Origin: Aerophototrophica crusticola
GTDB lineage: Bacteria > Pseudomonadota > Alphaproteobacteria > Azospirillales > Azospirillaceae
Assembly: GCA_001939945.1 (NCBI GenBank)
Contig: MOEB01000010.1
Location: 1 to 64,000 of the forward strand
DNA length: 64,000 nt
Reading direction: 5' to 3'
Each line of letters opens with the position of its first letter. Positions within the stretch are counted from its first letter, which is position 1. The translations under genes were made by a program, and so were the position numbers. The notes below the pieces were generated by a model. The model was given only the letters and a program-made list of their open reading frames with translations. It did no database searches and had not been told where the DNA came from. Shown here one piece after another: positions 41,217 to 50,794 of this stretch.

Positions 41217-41480
41217 ATGGCTAATCACAAGTCCGCAGAAAAGCGCATCCGTCAGACCGAGCGTCGTACCGCGCTCAACCGGTCCCGCGTCAGCCGCATC
41301 CGCACCTTCCTGAAGAAGGTCGAGGTGGCGATCGCCTCCGGTGACAAGGCCGCCGCCACCGCCGCCTTCGTGCTCGCCCAGCCCGAGCTGATGCGTGGCA
41401 CCACCAAGGGCGTGCTGCACAAGAACACCGTGTCCCGCAAGCTGTCCCGCCTGTCCAGCCGAATCAAGGCGCTGGGCTGA
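41217..41480 (+). CDS. rpsT: 30S ribosomal protein S20
   Basis: 87 aa from ATG 41217 ([24 protein letters not shown]). It matches S20 over its whole length: N-terminal basic helix, [28 protein letters not shown], and [24 protein letters not shown]20 binds the 5' domain of 16S rRNA. The start lacks a strong SD (AAAGG at 7 bp). It is followed by a perfect terminator, with dnaA downstream; this rpsT-dnaA order is common in alphaproteobacteria. Confidence 0.97.
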   Translation: MANHKSAEKRIRQTERRTALNRSRVSRIRTFLKKVEVAIASGDKAAATAAFVLAQPELMRGTTKGVLHKNTVSRKLSRLSSRIKALG

Positions 41481-41499
41481 CGGACACCGGGTGTGCCGG

Positions 41500-41532
41500 C
41501 CGCGCGGGGGATCGCCCCCGCGCGGTCTTTTG
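41500..41532 (+). terminator. Rho-independent terminator of rpsT
   Basis: CCGCGCGGGGG (41500-41510) pairs perfectly with CCCCCGCGCGG (41515-41525) across a 4-nt ATCG loop, followed by TCTTTTG. Located 20 bp after the rpsT stop. Confidence 0.9.
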
Positions 41533-41992
41533 TTCCGGCGACTCCCCGCTATTTTCAAGGTCCCGCCCGAAAGGGTCCGGGGCCCTTCGTTCGTCTGTGT
41601 CATGTTTTCAGACCTGGAAGCGAACGTTTTTTGCTTTTTCGTCCGTTCCCTTTTCGGTCCTGTTGCGAGTCATCGCCGCCCCGTCTAGCATCCCTGTCCG
41701 CGCTCAGGCGCAGCAATGGAAATGAACTGAACGGGGTGCCATAAGGTGCCTGCAAGTCCGTAAGGCCTGGGAATGATGATGTAGCCAAGTCATCATCGGC
41801 CCTGTACTTTCGGACAGGTTCCAGCCATCGCCATTTGATATTGTACGGATGGGGAATCCGCCGGGTTCCCATCGTGAGTCTTTTTGCGTTCACTGCCCGG
41901 CCCTTCACGGCCCCTTAACGGGACCTGTGGGGTATGGGGGCGGAAGGCAACGGGGTGCCGGGCACCGACGTGCCCGGTATGGTGGGAGCCAG
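41533..41992 (+). promoter_or_regulatory. dnaA leader and promoter region
   Basis: 460 bp before dnaA. It includes pyrimidine-rich AT segments (CGTTTTTTGCTTTTTCG near 41625), a 60-bp hairpin (listed separately), and three GANTC sites (GAGTC 41667, GAATC 41854, GAGTC 41876), the methylation target of CcrM that controls dnaA in Caulobacter. No match to the DnaA box TTATCCACA was found, so an origin here is not supported. The dnaA promoter was not identified with confidence. Confidence 0.5.
41756..41815 (+). promoter_or_regulatory. Extended hairpin in the dnaA leader
   Basis: Paired segments from outside in: GTCCG/CGGAC, AAG/CTT, GCC/GGC, ATGATGA/TCATCAT, closing a 10-nt loop, with small internal loops between. 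About 18 base pairs in 60 nt, roughly 180 bp before the dnaA ATG. Candidate structured leader or small RNA. Confidence 0.55.
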
Positions 41993-43429
41993 ATGTCTGT
42001 GCAGGGTTCGCTGGATCAACAATGGGCCCGGGTGCGCGGCCGCCTCAAGGACGAGGTGGGTGAGACCGCATACCGGAGCTGGCTGAAACCGCTGACGGTG
42101 GCCGACTTCAACGCCGGCCAGGTCAAGATCGTCGTCCCCACCCGCTTCATGCGGGACTGGATCCGCACCCATTACGCCGACCGCATCCGCGCCCTCTGGA
42201 CCGGGGAGAACCCGGGCGTCCAGTCGGTGGAGATCATCGTCGCCGCCCCCACCCGCGCGCCGGAGGCCTCGGCGGCCCGTGCCGAGGTGGCGGAGGCGTC
42301 CCCCCGGGCCGAGCTGGTCTCCGCGCCCGCCTATGCCGCCCCGGTGGAGGAACTGGTCCATGAGGCCGCCCCCGCGCTGGTCGTGTCGGAGGAGCGCAAC
42401 GACGAGCTGTCGGCGCCGCTGGACCCGCGCTTCACCTTCGAGAACTTCGTGGTGGGCAAGCCGAACGAGCTGGCCTTCGCCGCCGCCCGCCGGGTGGCCG
42501 ACGCCAGCGCCGTCACCTTCAACCCGCTGTTCCTGTATGGCGGGGTCGGCCTGGGCAAGACCCACCTGATGCATGCCATCGCCTGGCACATCCGGAAGAA
42601 GGACCCCGCGCGGCGGGTGATCTACCTGTCCGCCGAGAAGTTCATGTACCAGTTCATCCGCGCCCTGCGCTTCAAGGACACCATGGCGTTCAAGGAGCAG
42701 TTCCGCTCCGTGGACGTGCTGATGATCGACGACGTGCAGTTCATCAGCGGCAAGGACAGCACACAGGAAGAGTTCTTCCACACCTTCAACGCCCTGGTGG
42801 ACCAGAACCGCCAGGTCATCATCAGCGCCGACAAGAGCCCGTCGGACCTGGAAGGCATGGAGGAGCGGCTGCGCTCCCGCCTGGGCTGGGGCCTGGTGGC
42901 GGACATCCACCCGACCACCTATGAGCTGCGCCTGGGCATCCTGCAGCAGAAGGCCGACCGGATCGGCGCCAAGATCCCCGCCAAGGTGCTGGAGTTCCTG
43001 GCCCACAAAATTACCAGCAACGTGCGCGAGCTGGAAGGCGCCCTGAACCGCATCGTCGCCCATGCGGAGCTGGTGGGACGCGCCATCACGCTGGAGTCGG
43101 CGCAGGACGTGCTGCACGACCTGCTGCGCGCGTCCAACCGCCGGGTGACCATCGAGGAAATCCAGAAGAAGGTGGCGGAGCACTTCAACATCCGCCTGTC
43201 GGACATGAGCAGCGCCCGCCGCGCCCGCGCCGTGGCCCGCCCGCGCCAGGTGGCCATGTACCTGGCCAAGCAGCTCACCCAACGCTCCCTGCCGGAGATC
43301 GGCCGCAAGTTCGGCGACCGCGACCACACCACCGTCATGCACGCCGTGAAGAAGGTGGAGGAGCTGTGCGGCACCGACCCCGCCTTCTCCGAGGACGTGG
43401 AACTGCTGCGGCGCATGCTGGAGGGGTGA
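41993..43429 (+). CDS. dnaA: Chromosomal replication initiator DnaA
   Basis: 478 aa from ATG 41993 ([20 protein letters not shown]); a 48-codon upstream extension is not family-like. Domain I (1-90) with SWLKPL and [14 protein letters not shown]; a variable Ala/Glu-rich domain II (90-150); domain III AAA+ with Walker [14 protein letters not shown] (about 180), Walker [12 protein letters not shown] and [10 protein letters not shown]; domain IV with the DNA-binding signature [15 protein letters not shown] near residue 450. It unwinds the origin and also acts as a transcription factor. Confidence 0.98.
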   Translation: MSVQGSLDQQWARVRGRLKDEVGETAYRSWLKPLTVADFNAGQVKIVVPTRFMRDWIRTHYADRIRALWTGENPGVQSVEIIVAAPTRAPEASAARAEVAEASPRAELVSAPAYAAPVEELVHEAAPALVVSEERNDELSAPLDPRFTFENFVVGKPNELAFAAARRVADASAVTFNPLFLYGGVGLGKTHLMHAIAWHIRKKDPARRVIYLSAEKFMYQFIRALRFKDTMAFKEQFRSVDVLMIDDVQFISGKDSTQEEFFHTFNALVDQNRQVIISADKSPSDLEGMEERLRSRLGWGLVADIHPTTYELRLGILQQKADRIGAKIPAKVLEFLAHKITSNVRELEGALNRIVAHAELVGRAITLESAQDVLHDLLRASNRRVTIEEIQKKVAEHFNIRLSDMSSARRARAVARPRQVAMYLAKQLTQRSLPEIGRKFGDRDHTTVMHAVKKVEELCGTDPAFSEDVELLRRMLEG

Positions 43430-43437
43430 GGGGGGCT

Positions 43438-43490
43438 GCTTGGCTTACGCGGGCATGGGCCCGCGCGGCGGCTGATCGGTCACGATCAAT
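43438..43490 (+). repeat. Partial three-hairpin repeat with TGATCG palindrome (copy 2)
   Basis: GCTTGGCTTACGCGGGCATGGGCCCGCG retains the linker and middle hairpin of the family, then TGATCGGTCACGATCA (43474-43489) is the inverse of the 23518 palindrome. The left and right hairpins are lost. Between dnaA and the convergent GST gene. Confidence 0.65.
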
Positions 43491-43501
43491 GGTGGCCTGC
43501 C

Positions 43502-44128
43502 TCAGGCATTGACCGAGAAGGGTTGCACCACCGCCTGGAATTCCGCCAAGGCCTCGCACGCCTCGGCATGGGCGGCCAGGGCCGGCCAGCGGTCCCGGGT
43601 GAAGACGCCGGGATGGGCCTCCCCCAGGAAGCGCAGGGCGCAGGCGAGGGCGATGTCCGGATGGCCGATCCGGTCCCCCATCCACCAGGCCCCCGGCTGG
43701 GCCTTCCGATCGTCTTCCAGGGCATCCAGCACGGCCAAGATCTGGCCGGTGCAGCGGGCCACCCAGACATCCGACTTCTGCTGGTGCAGGACCCGTTCAT
43801 AGACGAGGCTGACGGCCTTGTCGGCGAGGCCGGTGGCCAGGGCGCAGAGCTTCAGCGCCCGGCGGCGATCCTTGCCGTCCTGTGCGATCAATGCCCGATG
43901 CGGCCCGGCGACCTCGTCCAGATGGTCGAGGATGGCACCGCTCTCTACCAGGACCTCCCCGTCATCCAGGACCAGGGTGGGCACCCGGGTCAGCGGGTTG
44001 TAGCGGGCCAGTTCGGCCGCGTCAGAGAAGACGGACCAGGGGCGATGCTCATAGGGCATGCCATACAAACGCAGGGTGACGGCCACCCGACGGACAAAGG
44101 GGGAGTCATACTGGCCGATCAGGATCAT
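43502..44128 (-). CDS. Glutathione S-transferase family protein
   Basis: 208 aa. N-terminal thioredoxin-like domain: MILIGQYDSPFVRRVAVTLRLYGMPYEHRPWSVFSD, with Ser9 as likely glutathione-contact residue, NPLTRVPTLVLDDGEVLVESGAILDHLDE (cis-Pro and ES motif). C-terminal helical domain: KLCALATGLADKAVSLVYERVLHQQK, WWMGDRIGHPDIALACALRF. Substrate unknown. It is convergent with dnaA. The family often acts in detoxification or in stress signalling. Confidence 0.9.
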   Translation of the reverse strand: MILIGQYDSPFVRRVAVTLRLYGMPYEHRPWSVFSDAAELARYNPLTRVPTLVLDDGEVLVESGAILDHLDEVAGPHRALIAQDGKDRRRALKLCALATGLADKAVSLVYERVLHQQKSDVWVARCTGQILAVLDALEDDRKAQPGAWWMGDRIGHPDIALACALRFLGEAHPGVFTRDRWPALAAHAEACEALAEFQAVVQPFSVNA

Positions 44129-44331
44129 GCGCGGCTTCTCCAGGGCTGAAGCCGCGTCGGAGCCCCCGGGGCAGGGGACTGCTGAACTCCGGGCTGCGCG
44201 GCCAGGGCAGCAAGGAAAGAATCATGCCGCACTCGCCCGGGCGATGTCCATGGCGGCCTACAGCCGGGATGTCCGGCCGCAGGCCTGAATGGGAAAGTCG
44301 TGCCGCCGTGCCGAAAGCGGCAGCACAGCGA

Positions 44332-44649
44332 TCAGCCCCGGTTCTTGAACGCCTTGAGCTGGGCGTTGAACTCGGTGGCCAGCTTGGTCATGCGGGTGCT
44401 GGCCTCCTCATACTTCTTGCCGGCCTCACCGGCCAGGCGGCCGCGGGTCTCCCCCTCCAGGCAGGCCAGGAACTCCTGGGTCTCGGTCACGTAGGCCTTG
44501 ATGGCCTGCTGGCCGGCGACCATCTCCGCCTCCGTGGCGGTGGCGCCGTTGGGGATCTGCGGGGCGGCGCCCAGGGTGCACTCGGCGAAGGCGGTGCCGG
44601 GCAGCAGGGTCAGGGCGGCGGCCACCAGGGCAGTGCGCAGCTTGTTCAT
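44332..44649 (-). CDS. Exported hypothetical protein, 105 aa
   Basis: Start ATG 44649 gives a signal peptide (MNKLRTALVAAALTLLPGTAFA). The mature part has a Cys pair (AECTLG and FLACLEG) that could form a disulphide, and a coiled-coil-like helix (AEMVAGQQAIKAYVTETQEF; GEAGKKYEEASTRMTKLATEFNAQLKAFK). Small periplasmic proteins of this shape are common hypotheticals in alphaproteobacteria; no named function. Confidence 0.75.
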   Translation of the reverse strand: MNKLRTALVAAALTLLPGTAFAECTLGAAPQIPNGATATEAEMVAGQQAIKAYVTETQEFLACLEGETRGRLAGEAGKKYEEASTRMTKLATEFNAQLKAFKNRG

Positions 44650-44973
44650 ATGCGGTTCATCCGTGCAAGTCGTTGGGCCAAGGGATGCGTGGCCGGGCAA
44701 GGGAAGGGGCGGCTCCGTCCCGCCCGGCGTTGGTAATGACATGCCAGTTTCTGCGAAAAAGGGGAAGTCTTCGCTGGAAGTTACATCGGAATACCCCCTA
44801 TTCGTGAACCTTGTCGCAGATATATAAAGTTTTATCTATTCAGCATACGAGCGTGGGCCGGCTTTGCCTTTGCTTGAAAGTCGTCCCAGGCGGCACAACC
44901 CCGTTTACGCTTCCGGCAGCTTCCATGCCTTGGCCCTGGACCGCGGGCAGGGCCTGCCGGTACCCTGGCAGGC
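44650..44973. other. Intergenic region before addA
   Basis: 324 bp between divergent genes. An AT-rich patch at 44811-44840 (TTGTCG, then TATATAAAG and ATCTAT) could be a promoter for addA but the spacing is uncertain. No gene, repeat or structured element stands out. Confidence 0.4.
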
Positions 44974-47900
44974 ATGAGCGTCATCGACCTGCCCCCGCGC
45001 CAGCCCGCCGCCGACCCCCAACATCTGGGGGACGCACCGGCGACCGACCCCAACGTGCTGCAAAGGCGGGCAGCGGACCCCGGCTGTTCCGTCTGGGTCG
45101 GTGCCTCCGCCGGCACCGGCAAGACCAAGGTGCTGACCGACCGGGTGCTGCGGCTGATGCTGGCGGGCACGGACCCGTCCCGCATCCTCTGCCTGACTTT
45201 CACCAAGGCCGCGGCGGCGGAGATGTCGAACCGCATCGCCGCCCGCCTGTCCAGTTGGGCCGTCGCGGATGAGGACGTGCTGCGCAGCCACCTGCGCGAC
45301 CTGACCGGTGGGGAACCGTCCCGCGACCAAGTGGTGGCGGCCCGGCGGCTGTTCGCCCGCATGCTGGACGCGCCGGGCGGGATGAAGATCCAGACCATCC
45401 ACGCCTTCTGCCAGTCGCTGCTGCGCCGCTTCCCCCTGGAGGCCGGGCTGCCCCCCAACTTCGAGGTGATGGACGACCGCACCGCGGACGAGCTGCTGGA
45501 GGCCGCCAAGCAGGCGGTGCTGGCGGCGGCAAGGGCGGAGCCGGAAAGCGCCCTGGGCCAAGCCGTCTCCCACCTGGCCGGGGCCGTGTCGGAGGACGAG
45601 TTCGGCCGCCTGCTGCTGGACATCACCGCGGAGCGCGGGCGCCTGCGCCGGCTGCTGGAGCGGCATGGCGGGCTGGAGGCGGCGGTGCGTGCCGTCTATG
45701 GCTATATGGGCGTGCGGCCCGACGCCACCGAGGCCCACGTGGTGGAAAAGGCCTGCAAGGCCGGCGCCTTCGACGATTCGGGCCTGCGTGCCGCCTGCGC
45801 CGCCCTGGCGGCCAGCGGCAAGACCGACGGGGAGCGGGGCATCGCCATCCAGGCCTGGCTGGACCGGGCTGAGAACCGGACGGGCGGCTTCCCCGCCTAT
45901 GGCCTGCTGTTCCTGACCAAGGACGGGGAGGTGCGCAAGAGCCTGCTGGGCAAGAAGGCCGCCGAGTCGAACCCCGCCGCCCTGGAGGCCTTGCAGCGGG
46001 AGGCGGAGCGCATCATCCGGGTTATGGAGGAGGTGAAGTGCGTCACCGTCGCGCGCAGCACCGCCAGCCTGCTGACCCTGGCCGACTCCATGCTGGGCAC
46101 CTACCAGCGGCTGAAGGATGCCAAGGCGCTGCTGGACTTCGACGACCTGATCGCCACCGCCGGGGCCCTGCTGGCGGGGGATGGCCAGGCCTGCGCCTGG
46201 GTGCTGTTCAAGCTGGACGGCGGCCTGGACCACATCCTGGTGGATGAGGCCCAGGACACCAACCCGGAGCAGTGGGCCGTGGTCCAGGCCATCGCGGAGG
46301 AGTTCTTCGCCGGGCTGGGCCGGGCAGAGGGCAAGGCCCGCACCCTGTTCGTGGTGGGCGACGACAAGCAGTCCATCTTCAGCTTCCAGCGGGCCGACCC
46401 GGCGGAATTCGCCCGCATGCGCGGCCATTTCGAGACGCGGGTGAAGGCCGCGGAGTCCCAGTGGGCCGGCATCGACTTGCAGATCAGCTTCCGCTCCGTC
46501 CGCGCCGTGCTGGCGGCGGTGGACGCGGTGTTCGAGCTGCCCGCCGCCCGGGACGGCGTGGTGGCCCCGGACAAGGCGGTGCGGCACATGCCCTTCCGCC
46601 GGGGCATGGCGGGCCGCGTGGAGGTCTGGCCGCCGGTGACCCCGGGCGACAGCCCCGACCCGGACCCCTGGAGCCTGCCGCTGACCCCGGAAACGGCGGA
46701 GAAGCCGCTGGCGCGCCTCGCCACCGTCATAGCCGCCCAGGTCCGGCACTGGCTGGACAGCGGGGAGGTACTGGAGGCCCGTGGGCGAAAGGTGCGGCCG
46801 GGCGACATCATGGTGCTGGTCCGCCGCCGCAACGCCTTCGTGCAGCACCTGGTACGGGCGCTGAAGGACCGGGGCGTGCCGGTGGCCGGCGTGGACCGCA
46901 TGGTGCTGACCGAGCAGCTGGCGGTCATGGACCTGATGGCCCTGGGCGGCTTCCTGCTGTTGCCGGAGGACGACCTGACCCTGGCAACGGTGTTGAAGTC
47001 ACCCCTGGTCGGGCTGACGGAGGAGCAGCTCTTCACCCTGGCCCATGGCCGCCCTGGCAGCCTGTGGGCGGCCCTGTCGGTGAAGGCGCAGCAGGACCCG
47101 GCCTATGAGCCGGCGCAGCGCTGGCTGCATGGCCTGTTGGCGGAGACGGATTTCCACGCTCCGTTCGAGCTGTTCGCCGGGGTGCTGTCCCGCCCCTGTC
47201 CGGCTGATCCGACGCTGGAGGAGGGGGGCTCCGGCCGCCGGGCCATCCTGGCGCGGCTGGGCTCGGAGGCGGTGGACCCGCTGGACGAGTTCCTGTCCGC
47301 CGCCCTGCTGTTCGAGCGGGAGCATGTGCCCAGCCTGCAAGGCTTCCTGCACTGGCTGGAACAGTCCCAGGCGGAGGTGAAGCGCGAGCTGGACACGGGC
47401 GGCGGCCCCGGCGGGGGCCGGGTGCGGATCATGACCGTGCACGGCTCCAAGGGCTTGCAGGCCCCCATCGTCATCATGCCGGACACGCTGGGCATGCCGG
47501 ACCAGAGCCCGCGCATCCTGTGGCCCGACGGCACGGACGGGCGCGACGTGCCCCTGTTCGCCCCCCGCCGCACGCTGGAGGACGCGGCCTGCCGCACGGC
47601 CCGCGCCGCCGCCGACCAACGGCGCGACCAGGAATACCGCCGCCTGCTGTACGTGGCCCTGACCCGGGCGGAGGACCGGCTGGTGGTCTGCGGCTATGAG
47701 GGGTCGCGGAAAGGCCCCGACGGGTCCTGGTACCGGCTGGTGGAGCAGGCGCTGGCCACGGTGGCGGACCCGCGGGACTATGACTTCACCCCCCTGACCC
47801 CGGCGGGCTGGCAGGGGCAAGGGCTGCACCTGTGGGAGCCGCAGGTGGTCCCGGCCAGGACGGACGAGCTTGGCGAGGAGGAAGGCGCCGTGACGGCGGA

Positions 47901-48528
47901 GCTGGAGCCCTGGGTGCGGGCCCCGGCGCCGGAGGAGCCCAGCCCCAGCCGGCCGCTGACCCCCTCCCGCCCCGACGGGGTGGAACCGGCCGTGCGCTCC
48001 CCCCTGGGCATGGAGGATGGGCGCCGCTTCAAGCGCGGCACCCTGATCCACAAGCTGTTGCAGGTGCTGCCGGACATGGAGCCCGCCCGGCGGCGGGAGG
48101 CGGCGCTGGCCTGGCTGTCCCGCCCCACCCACGGGCTGGAGGAGGGCCAGCGGGAGGAGATCGCGGGGGAGGCCATCCGGGTGCTGGACGACCCGCATTT
48201 CGCCCCCCTGTTCGGCCCGGGCAGCCGGGCGGAGGTGCCCCTTGTCGGGTTGGTGGGCAGCGGCAGCCGCAAGGCCCTGTCCGGCCAGATCGACCGGCTG
48301 TGCGTGACCGACGATGCCGTCTGGATCGTGGATTACAAGACCAACCGCCCCCCGCCCACGCGGGAGGAGGACGTGCCGGCCGTCTACCTGGCCCAGATGG
48401 CCGCCTACCGGGCGGCGCTGCGCCAGGTCTATCCGGGGAAGCAGGTCCGCTGCGTCCTGCTCTGGACCGACGGCCCGTTCACCTTGGAACTGTCGCCCAC
48501 GCGGTTGGACGAATACGATCCTGCCTAG
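44974..48528 (+). CDS. addA: Double-strand break repair helicase-nuclease AddA
   Basis: 1184 aa. UvrD-like superfamily 1 helicase with a C-terminal RecB-type nuclease. Walker A GASAGTGKTKVLTDRVL (about residue 43), motif Ia ILCLTFTKAAAAEMSNRI, Walker B HILVDEAQDTNPEQWAVVQ, motif III VVGDDKQSIFSFQRADP, motif V/VI VRIMTVHGSKGLQAPIVIMPD and LLYVALTRAEDRLVVCG. The nuclease motif is IVDYKTNRPP near residue 1120. AddA works with AddB; no addB is adjacent, although many alphaproteobacteria have addB directly upstream. Resection for recombinational repair is its role. Confidence 0.96.
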   Translation: MSVIDLPPRQPAADPQHLGDAPATDPNVLQRRAADPGCSVWVGASAGTGKTKVLTDRVLRLMLAGTDPSRILCLTFTKAAAAEMSNRIAARLSSWAVADEDVLRSHLRDLTGGEPSRDQVVAARRLFARMLDAPGGMKIQTIHAFCQSLLRRFPLEAGLPPNFEVMDDRTADELLEAAKQAVLAAARAEPESALGQAVSHLAGAVSEDEFGRLLLDITAERGRLRRLLERHGGLEAAVRAVYGYMGVRPDATEAHVVEKACKAGAFDDSGLRAACAALAASGKTDGERGIAIQAWLDRAENRTGGFPAYGLLFLTKDGEVRKSLLGKKAAESNPAALEALQREAERIIRVMEEVKCVTVARSTASLLTLADSMLGTYQRLKDAKALLDFDDLIATAGALLAGDGQACAWVLFKLDGGLDHILVDEAQDTNPEQWAVVQAIAEEFFAGLGRAEGKARTLFVVGDDKQSIFSFQRADPAEFARMRGHFETRVKAAESQWAGIDLQISFRSVRAVLAAVDAVFELPAARDGVVAPDKAVRHMPFRRGMAGRVEVWPPVTPGDSPDPDPWSLPLTPETAEKPLARLATVIAAQVRHWLDSGEVLEARGRKVRPGDIMVLVRRRNAFVQHLVRALKDRGVPVAGVDRMVLTEQLAVMDLMALGGFLLLPEDDLTLATVLKSPLVGLTEEQLFTLAHGRPGSLWAALSVKAQQDPAYEPAQRWLHGLLAETDFHAPFELFAGVLSRPCPADPTLEEGGSGRRAILARLGSEAVDPLDEFLSAALLFEREHVPSLQGFLHWLEQSQAEVKRELDTGGGPGGGRVRIMTVHGSKGLQAPIVIMPDTLGMPDQSPRILWPDGTDGRDVPLFAPRRTLEDAACRTARAAADQRRDQEYRRLLYVALTRAEDRLVVCGYEGSRKGPDGSWYRLVEQALATVADPRDYDFTPLTPAGWQGQGLHLWEPQVVPARTDELGEEEGAVTAELEPWVRAPAPEEPSPSRPLTPSRPDGVEPAVRSPLGMEDGRRFKRGTLIHKLLQVLPDMEPARRREAALAWLSRPTHGLEEGQREEIAGEAIRVLDDPHFAPLFGPGSRAEVPLVGLVGSGSRKALSGQIDRLCVTDDAVWIVDYKTNRPPPTREEDVPAVYLAQMAAYRAALRQVYPGKQVRCVLLWTDGPFTLELSPTRLDEYDPA

Positions 48529-48571
48529 GGATGCGTGTGGTCACCCCGGCCCGGGGCAAGCCTGGGGCGAT

Positions 48572-49135
48572 CTACCGTTCCCCGCCGTCCCGCATGGCGA
48601 CCATGGCCTGGAGCAGGGCCAGTTGTTCTTCCTGGCGTCTCAGCAGGTGCGACAGGTTCTCGTCCCTCAGGCGGTCCAGCTTCTCATGCAGCGCCATGAT
48701 CTCCAGCTCCGCCTTCAGGTTGACCTCATAGTCGTGGGCGGCCTGGAGCCGGTCCTTCGCCGCCTGACGATTCTGGCTCATCATGATGATGGGGGCCTGG
48801 ACGGCGGCCAACATGGACAGCAGCAGGTTCAGGAAGATGTAGGGATAGGGGTCCCAGGCCAGCCGCCAGCCGGCCAGCAGGGCGCTGTTCAGGCCGGCCC
48901 AGGCCAGCAGGAACAGGCCGAAGCCGATGACGAAGCCCCAGGACCCGCCGACGGCGGCGACCTTGTCGGCCAGCCGCTCCCCCAGGGTCTGGCCCTCCTC
49001 ATAGGCCTGCGTGGCGTTGCGGCTGATGGCCCGGCGCTTGGCGATGCGGGCCAGGACGCGCCTTTCCCGGTCCGTCAGGCCCTGTTCCCCCTCCAGCAGG
49101 ATCTGTTCCGCCAGGGTCCGGATATCCGCGTCCAT
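48572..49135 (-). CDS. DUF1003 membrane protein
   Basis: 187 aa from ATG 49135, with GGGAG at 6 bp. Two membrane helices at about residues 68-88 (WGFVIGFGLFLLAWAGLN) and 97-120 (PYIFLNLLLSMLAAVQAPIIMMSQNRQ). The latter plus DRLQAAHDYEVNLKAELEI is the DUF1003 signature (FxxLNxxLSxxAAxQAPxIMMSQNRQxxxDR). The C-terminus is helical (LHEKLDRLRDENLSHLLRRQEEQLALLQ). Function unknown; sometimes linked to cation stress. Convergent with addA. Confidence 0.88.
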   Translation of the reverse strand: MDADIRTLAEQILLEGEQGLTDRERRVLARIAKRRAISRNATQAYEEGQTLGERLADKVAAVGGSWGFVIGFGLFLLAWAGLNSALLAGWRLAWDPYPYIFLNLLLSMLAAVQAPIIMMSQNRQAAKDRLQAAHDYEVNLKAELEIMALHEKLDRLRDENLSHLLRRQEEQLALLQAMVAMRDGGER

Positions 49136-49208
49136 GATCACTCCCGTTGCCGCCGCCCCGCGCCAGATTATGCCGGGCGCGGGGCGACGGGGAGGGGGCG
49201 CCGTGGCG

Positions 49209-50705
49209 TCAGGCCTTCCTCACCGGCAGGGCCACGAAGGCGGTGTTGGAGCCGCGGCGGAGCTGGAGCAGGGCGTTCTTGCGGCCCGCCTTCTCCGCCG
49301 CCTCCACCTGGCGGCTGACGTCGGCGGGGGCGGCCACGGGCTCGTTGTTGACGGTCAGGATCACGTCACCGGGGCGGACATTCTCCACCTCCTCCGCCAC
49401 GTCCACCACCACCACGCCGCTGATGCCCGGGTCCAGGTCAAGGCGGCGGCGCCAGGTGTCGTCCAGCCGGGCCAGCTTCAGGCCGGCCGCGGCCTCCGCC
49501 TGGCCGGCCTGCGGGCCCGCCTGGGCCAAGGCGGGGGCGGACCGGCGGGCATCGGGCGACTCGCCCACCTTCACGGGGACGCGCGTCTCCTTCCCGTCGC
49601 GCCAGACGGTCAGGCCCACCTCCGTGCCGGGGGTGACGCCGGCCACGGCGCGGGCCAGGTCGCGCGTCTCCTTCACCGGCTTGGACGCGGCGCCGACCAC
49701 CACGTCGCCGGGCTTGAGGCCGGCCCCGGCGGCGGGGCTGTCCGGCTGGACGGAGGCGATCAAGGCACCCGCCGCCTCCTTCAGGCCCAGGCTGTCCGCG
49801 ATCTCCTGGTTCACGGCCTGGAGGGAGACGCCCAGCCAGCCGCGGTCGATGCGGCCGGTGGTCTTCAACTGCTCCACGATGGGCTTGGCCAGGTTGGCCG
49901 GGATGGCGAAGCCGATGCCCACCGAGCCGCCGTTGGGGCTGAAGATCAGGGTGTTGATGCCCACCACCTCCCCCTTGGCATTGAAGGTGGGGCCGCCGGA
50001 ATTGCCACGGTTGATGGCGGCGTCCAGCTGGATGTAGTCGTCGAATGGGCCGTTGCCCACGTTGCGGCTGCGGGCGGAGACGATGCCCGCCGTCACGGTG
50101 CCGCCCAGGCCGAAGGGGTTGCCCACGGCCACCACCACGTCACCCACCCGCACCTTGTCGCTGTCGGCGAAGGGCAGGCTGGGCAGGGGCTTGGGCGCAT
50201 CCACCTTCAGCACGGCCAGGTCGGTCTTGTCGTCGGTGCCGACGATGGTGGCCTTCAGGTCCTTGCCGTCCTGGAAGGTGACGGTGACCTCGTCCGCGTC
50301 CTCCACCACGTGGCGGTTGGTGACGATGAAGCCGGCCGGGTCGAACACGAAGCCGGACCCCAAGGACCGCGCCTGTTCCCGCTGCGGGCCCTGGGGTCCG
50401 CGGCGGAACTGGTACTCCGGCGGGCCGAAGCGGCGCAGGAACTCCTCGAACCCGGGGGGCAGGTCCGCCACCTCCCGCCGCTCCCCGCCGCCGCTGGCGG
50501 TGATGGTCACCACCGCGGGTGACACCTGCTCCACCAAATCGGCAAAGCCCGAGGCCGGCAGGGCCGTGGGCGGCACATAGGCAGTGGCCTGCGGCACCGC
50601 CAGCGCGCCGAACAGCGCGGTCCCGGCCAGCAGGGCCGCGGCGATGCCCCGCCCCCGGCTGCGCGGGCGGGCGGCTTGGGTGCGTGCGTGGCTGCGGTCG
50701 GTCAT
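49209..50705 (-). CDS. degQ: DegP/DegQ-family periplasmic serine protease
   Basis: 498 aa from ATG 50705 (MTDRSHARTQAARPRSRG). An N-terminal membrane/signal segment at about 31-53. Trypsin-like protease with His132 (TNRHVVED), Asp162 (TDLAVLKVD) and Ser236 (NRGNSGGPTF). Two PDZ domains: about 300-385 (RGWLGVSLQAVNQEIADSLGL) and 420-498 (GVVVVDVAEEVENVRPGDVILTVNN). It is a Do-like protease/chaperone for misfolded envelope proteins. It is divergent from a two-component system across a region containing a strong inverted repeat. Confidence 0.95.
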   Translation of the reverse strand: MTDRSHARTQAARPRSRGRGIAAALLAGTALFGALAVPQATAYVPPTALPASGFADLVEQVSPAVVTITASGGGERREVADLPPGFEEFLRRFGPPEYQFRRGPQGPQREQARSLGSGFVFDPAGFIVTNRHVVEDADEVTVTFQDGKDLKATIVGTDDKTDLAVLKVDAPKPLPSLPFADSDKVRVGDVVVAVGNPFGLGGTVTAGIVSARSRNVGNGPFDDYIQLDAAINRGNSGGPTFNAKGEVVGINTLIFSPNGGSVGIGFAIPANLAKPIVEQLKTTGRIDRGWLGVSLQAVNQEIADSLGLKEAAGALIASVQPDSPAAGAGLKPGDVVVGAASKPVKETRDLARAVAGVTPGTEVGLTVWRDGKETRVPVKVGESPDARRSAPALAQAGPQAGQAEAAAGLKLARLDDTWRRRLDLDPGISGVVVVDVAEEVENVRPGDVILTVNNEPVAAPADVSRQVEAAEKAGRKNALLQLRRGSNTAFVALPVRKA

Positions 50706-50794
50706 GGGGTCTGGCTCTCCAGCATGTGTCATGGCGGGCATCCGCCCATCACCGCCACTCTGGAAGCAGCAGCCATTCCGCCCGCTGACAGGCG

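Noticed and set aside
41533-41992. Chromosomal origin next to dnaA
   Set aside because: No match to TTATCCACA-type DnaA boxes was found, and many alphaproteobacteria have the origin away from dnaA.
44905-46848. Long minus-strand open frame (647 codons) opposite addA
   Set aside because: It mirrors addA codons in a GC-rich genome; its translation is His/Gln/Gly/Arg-rich without family similarity or a ribosome site.
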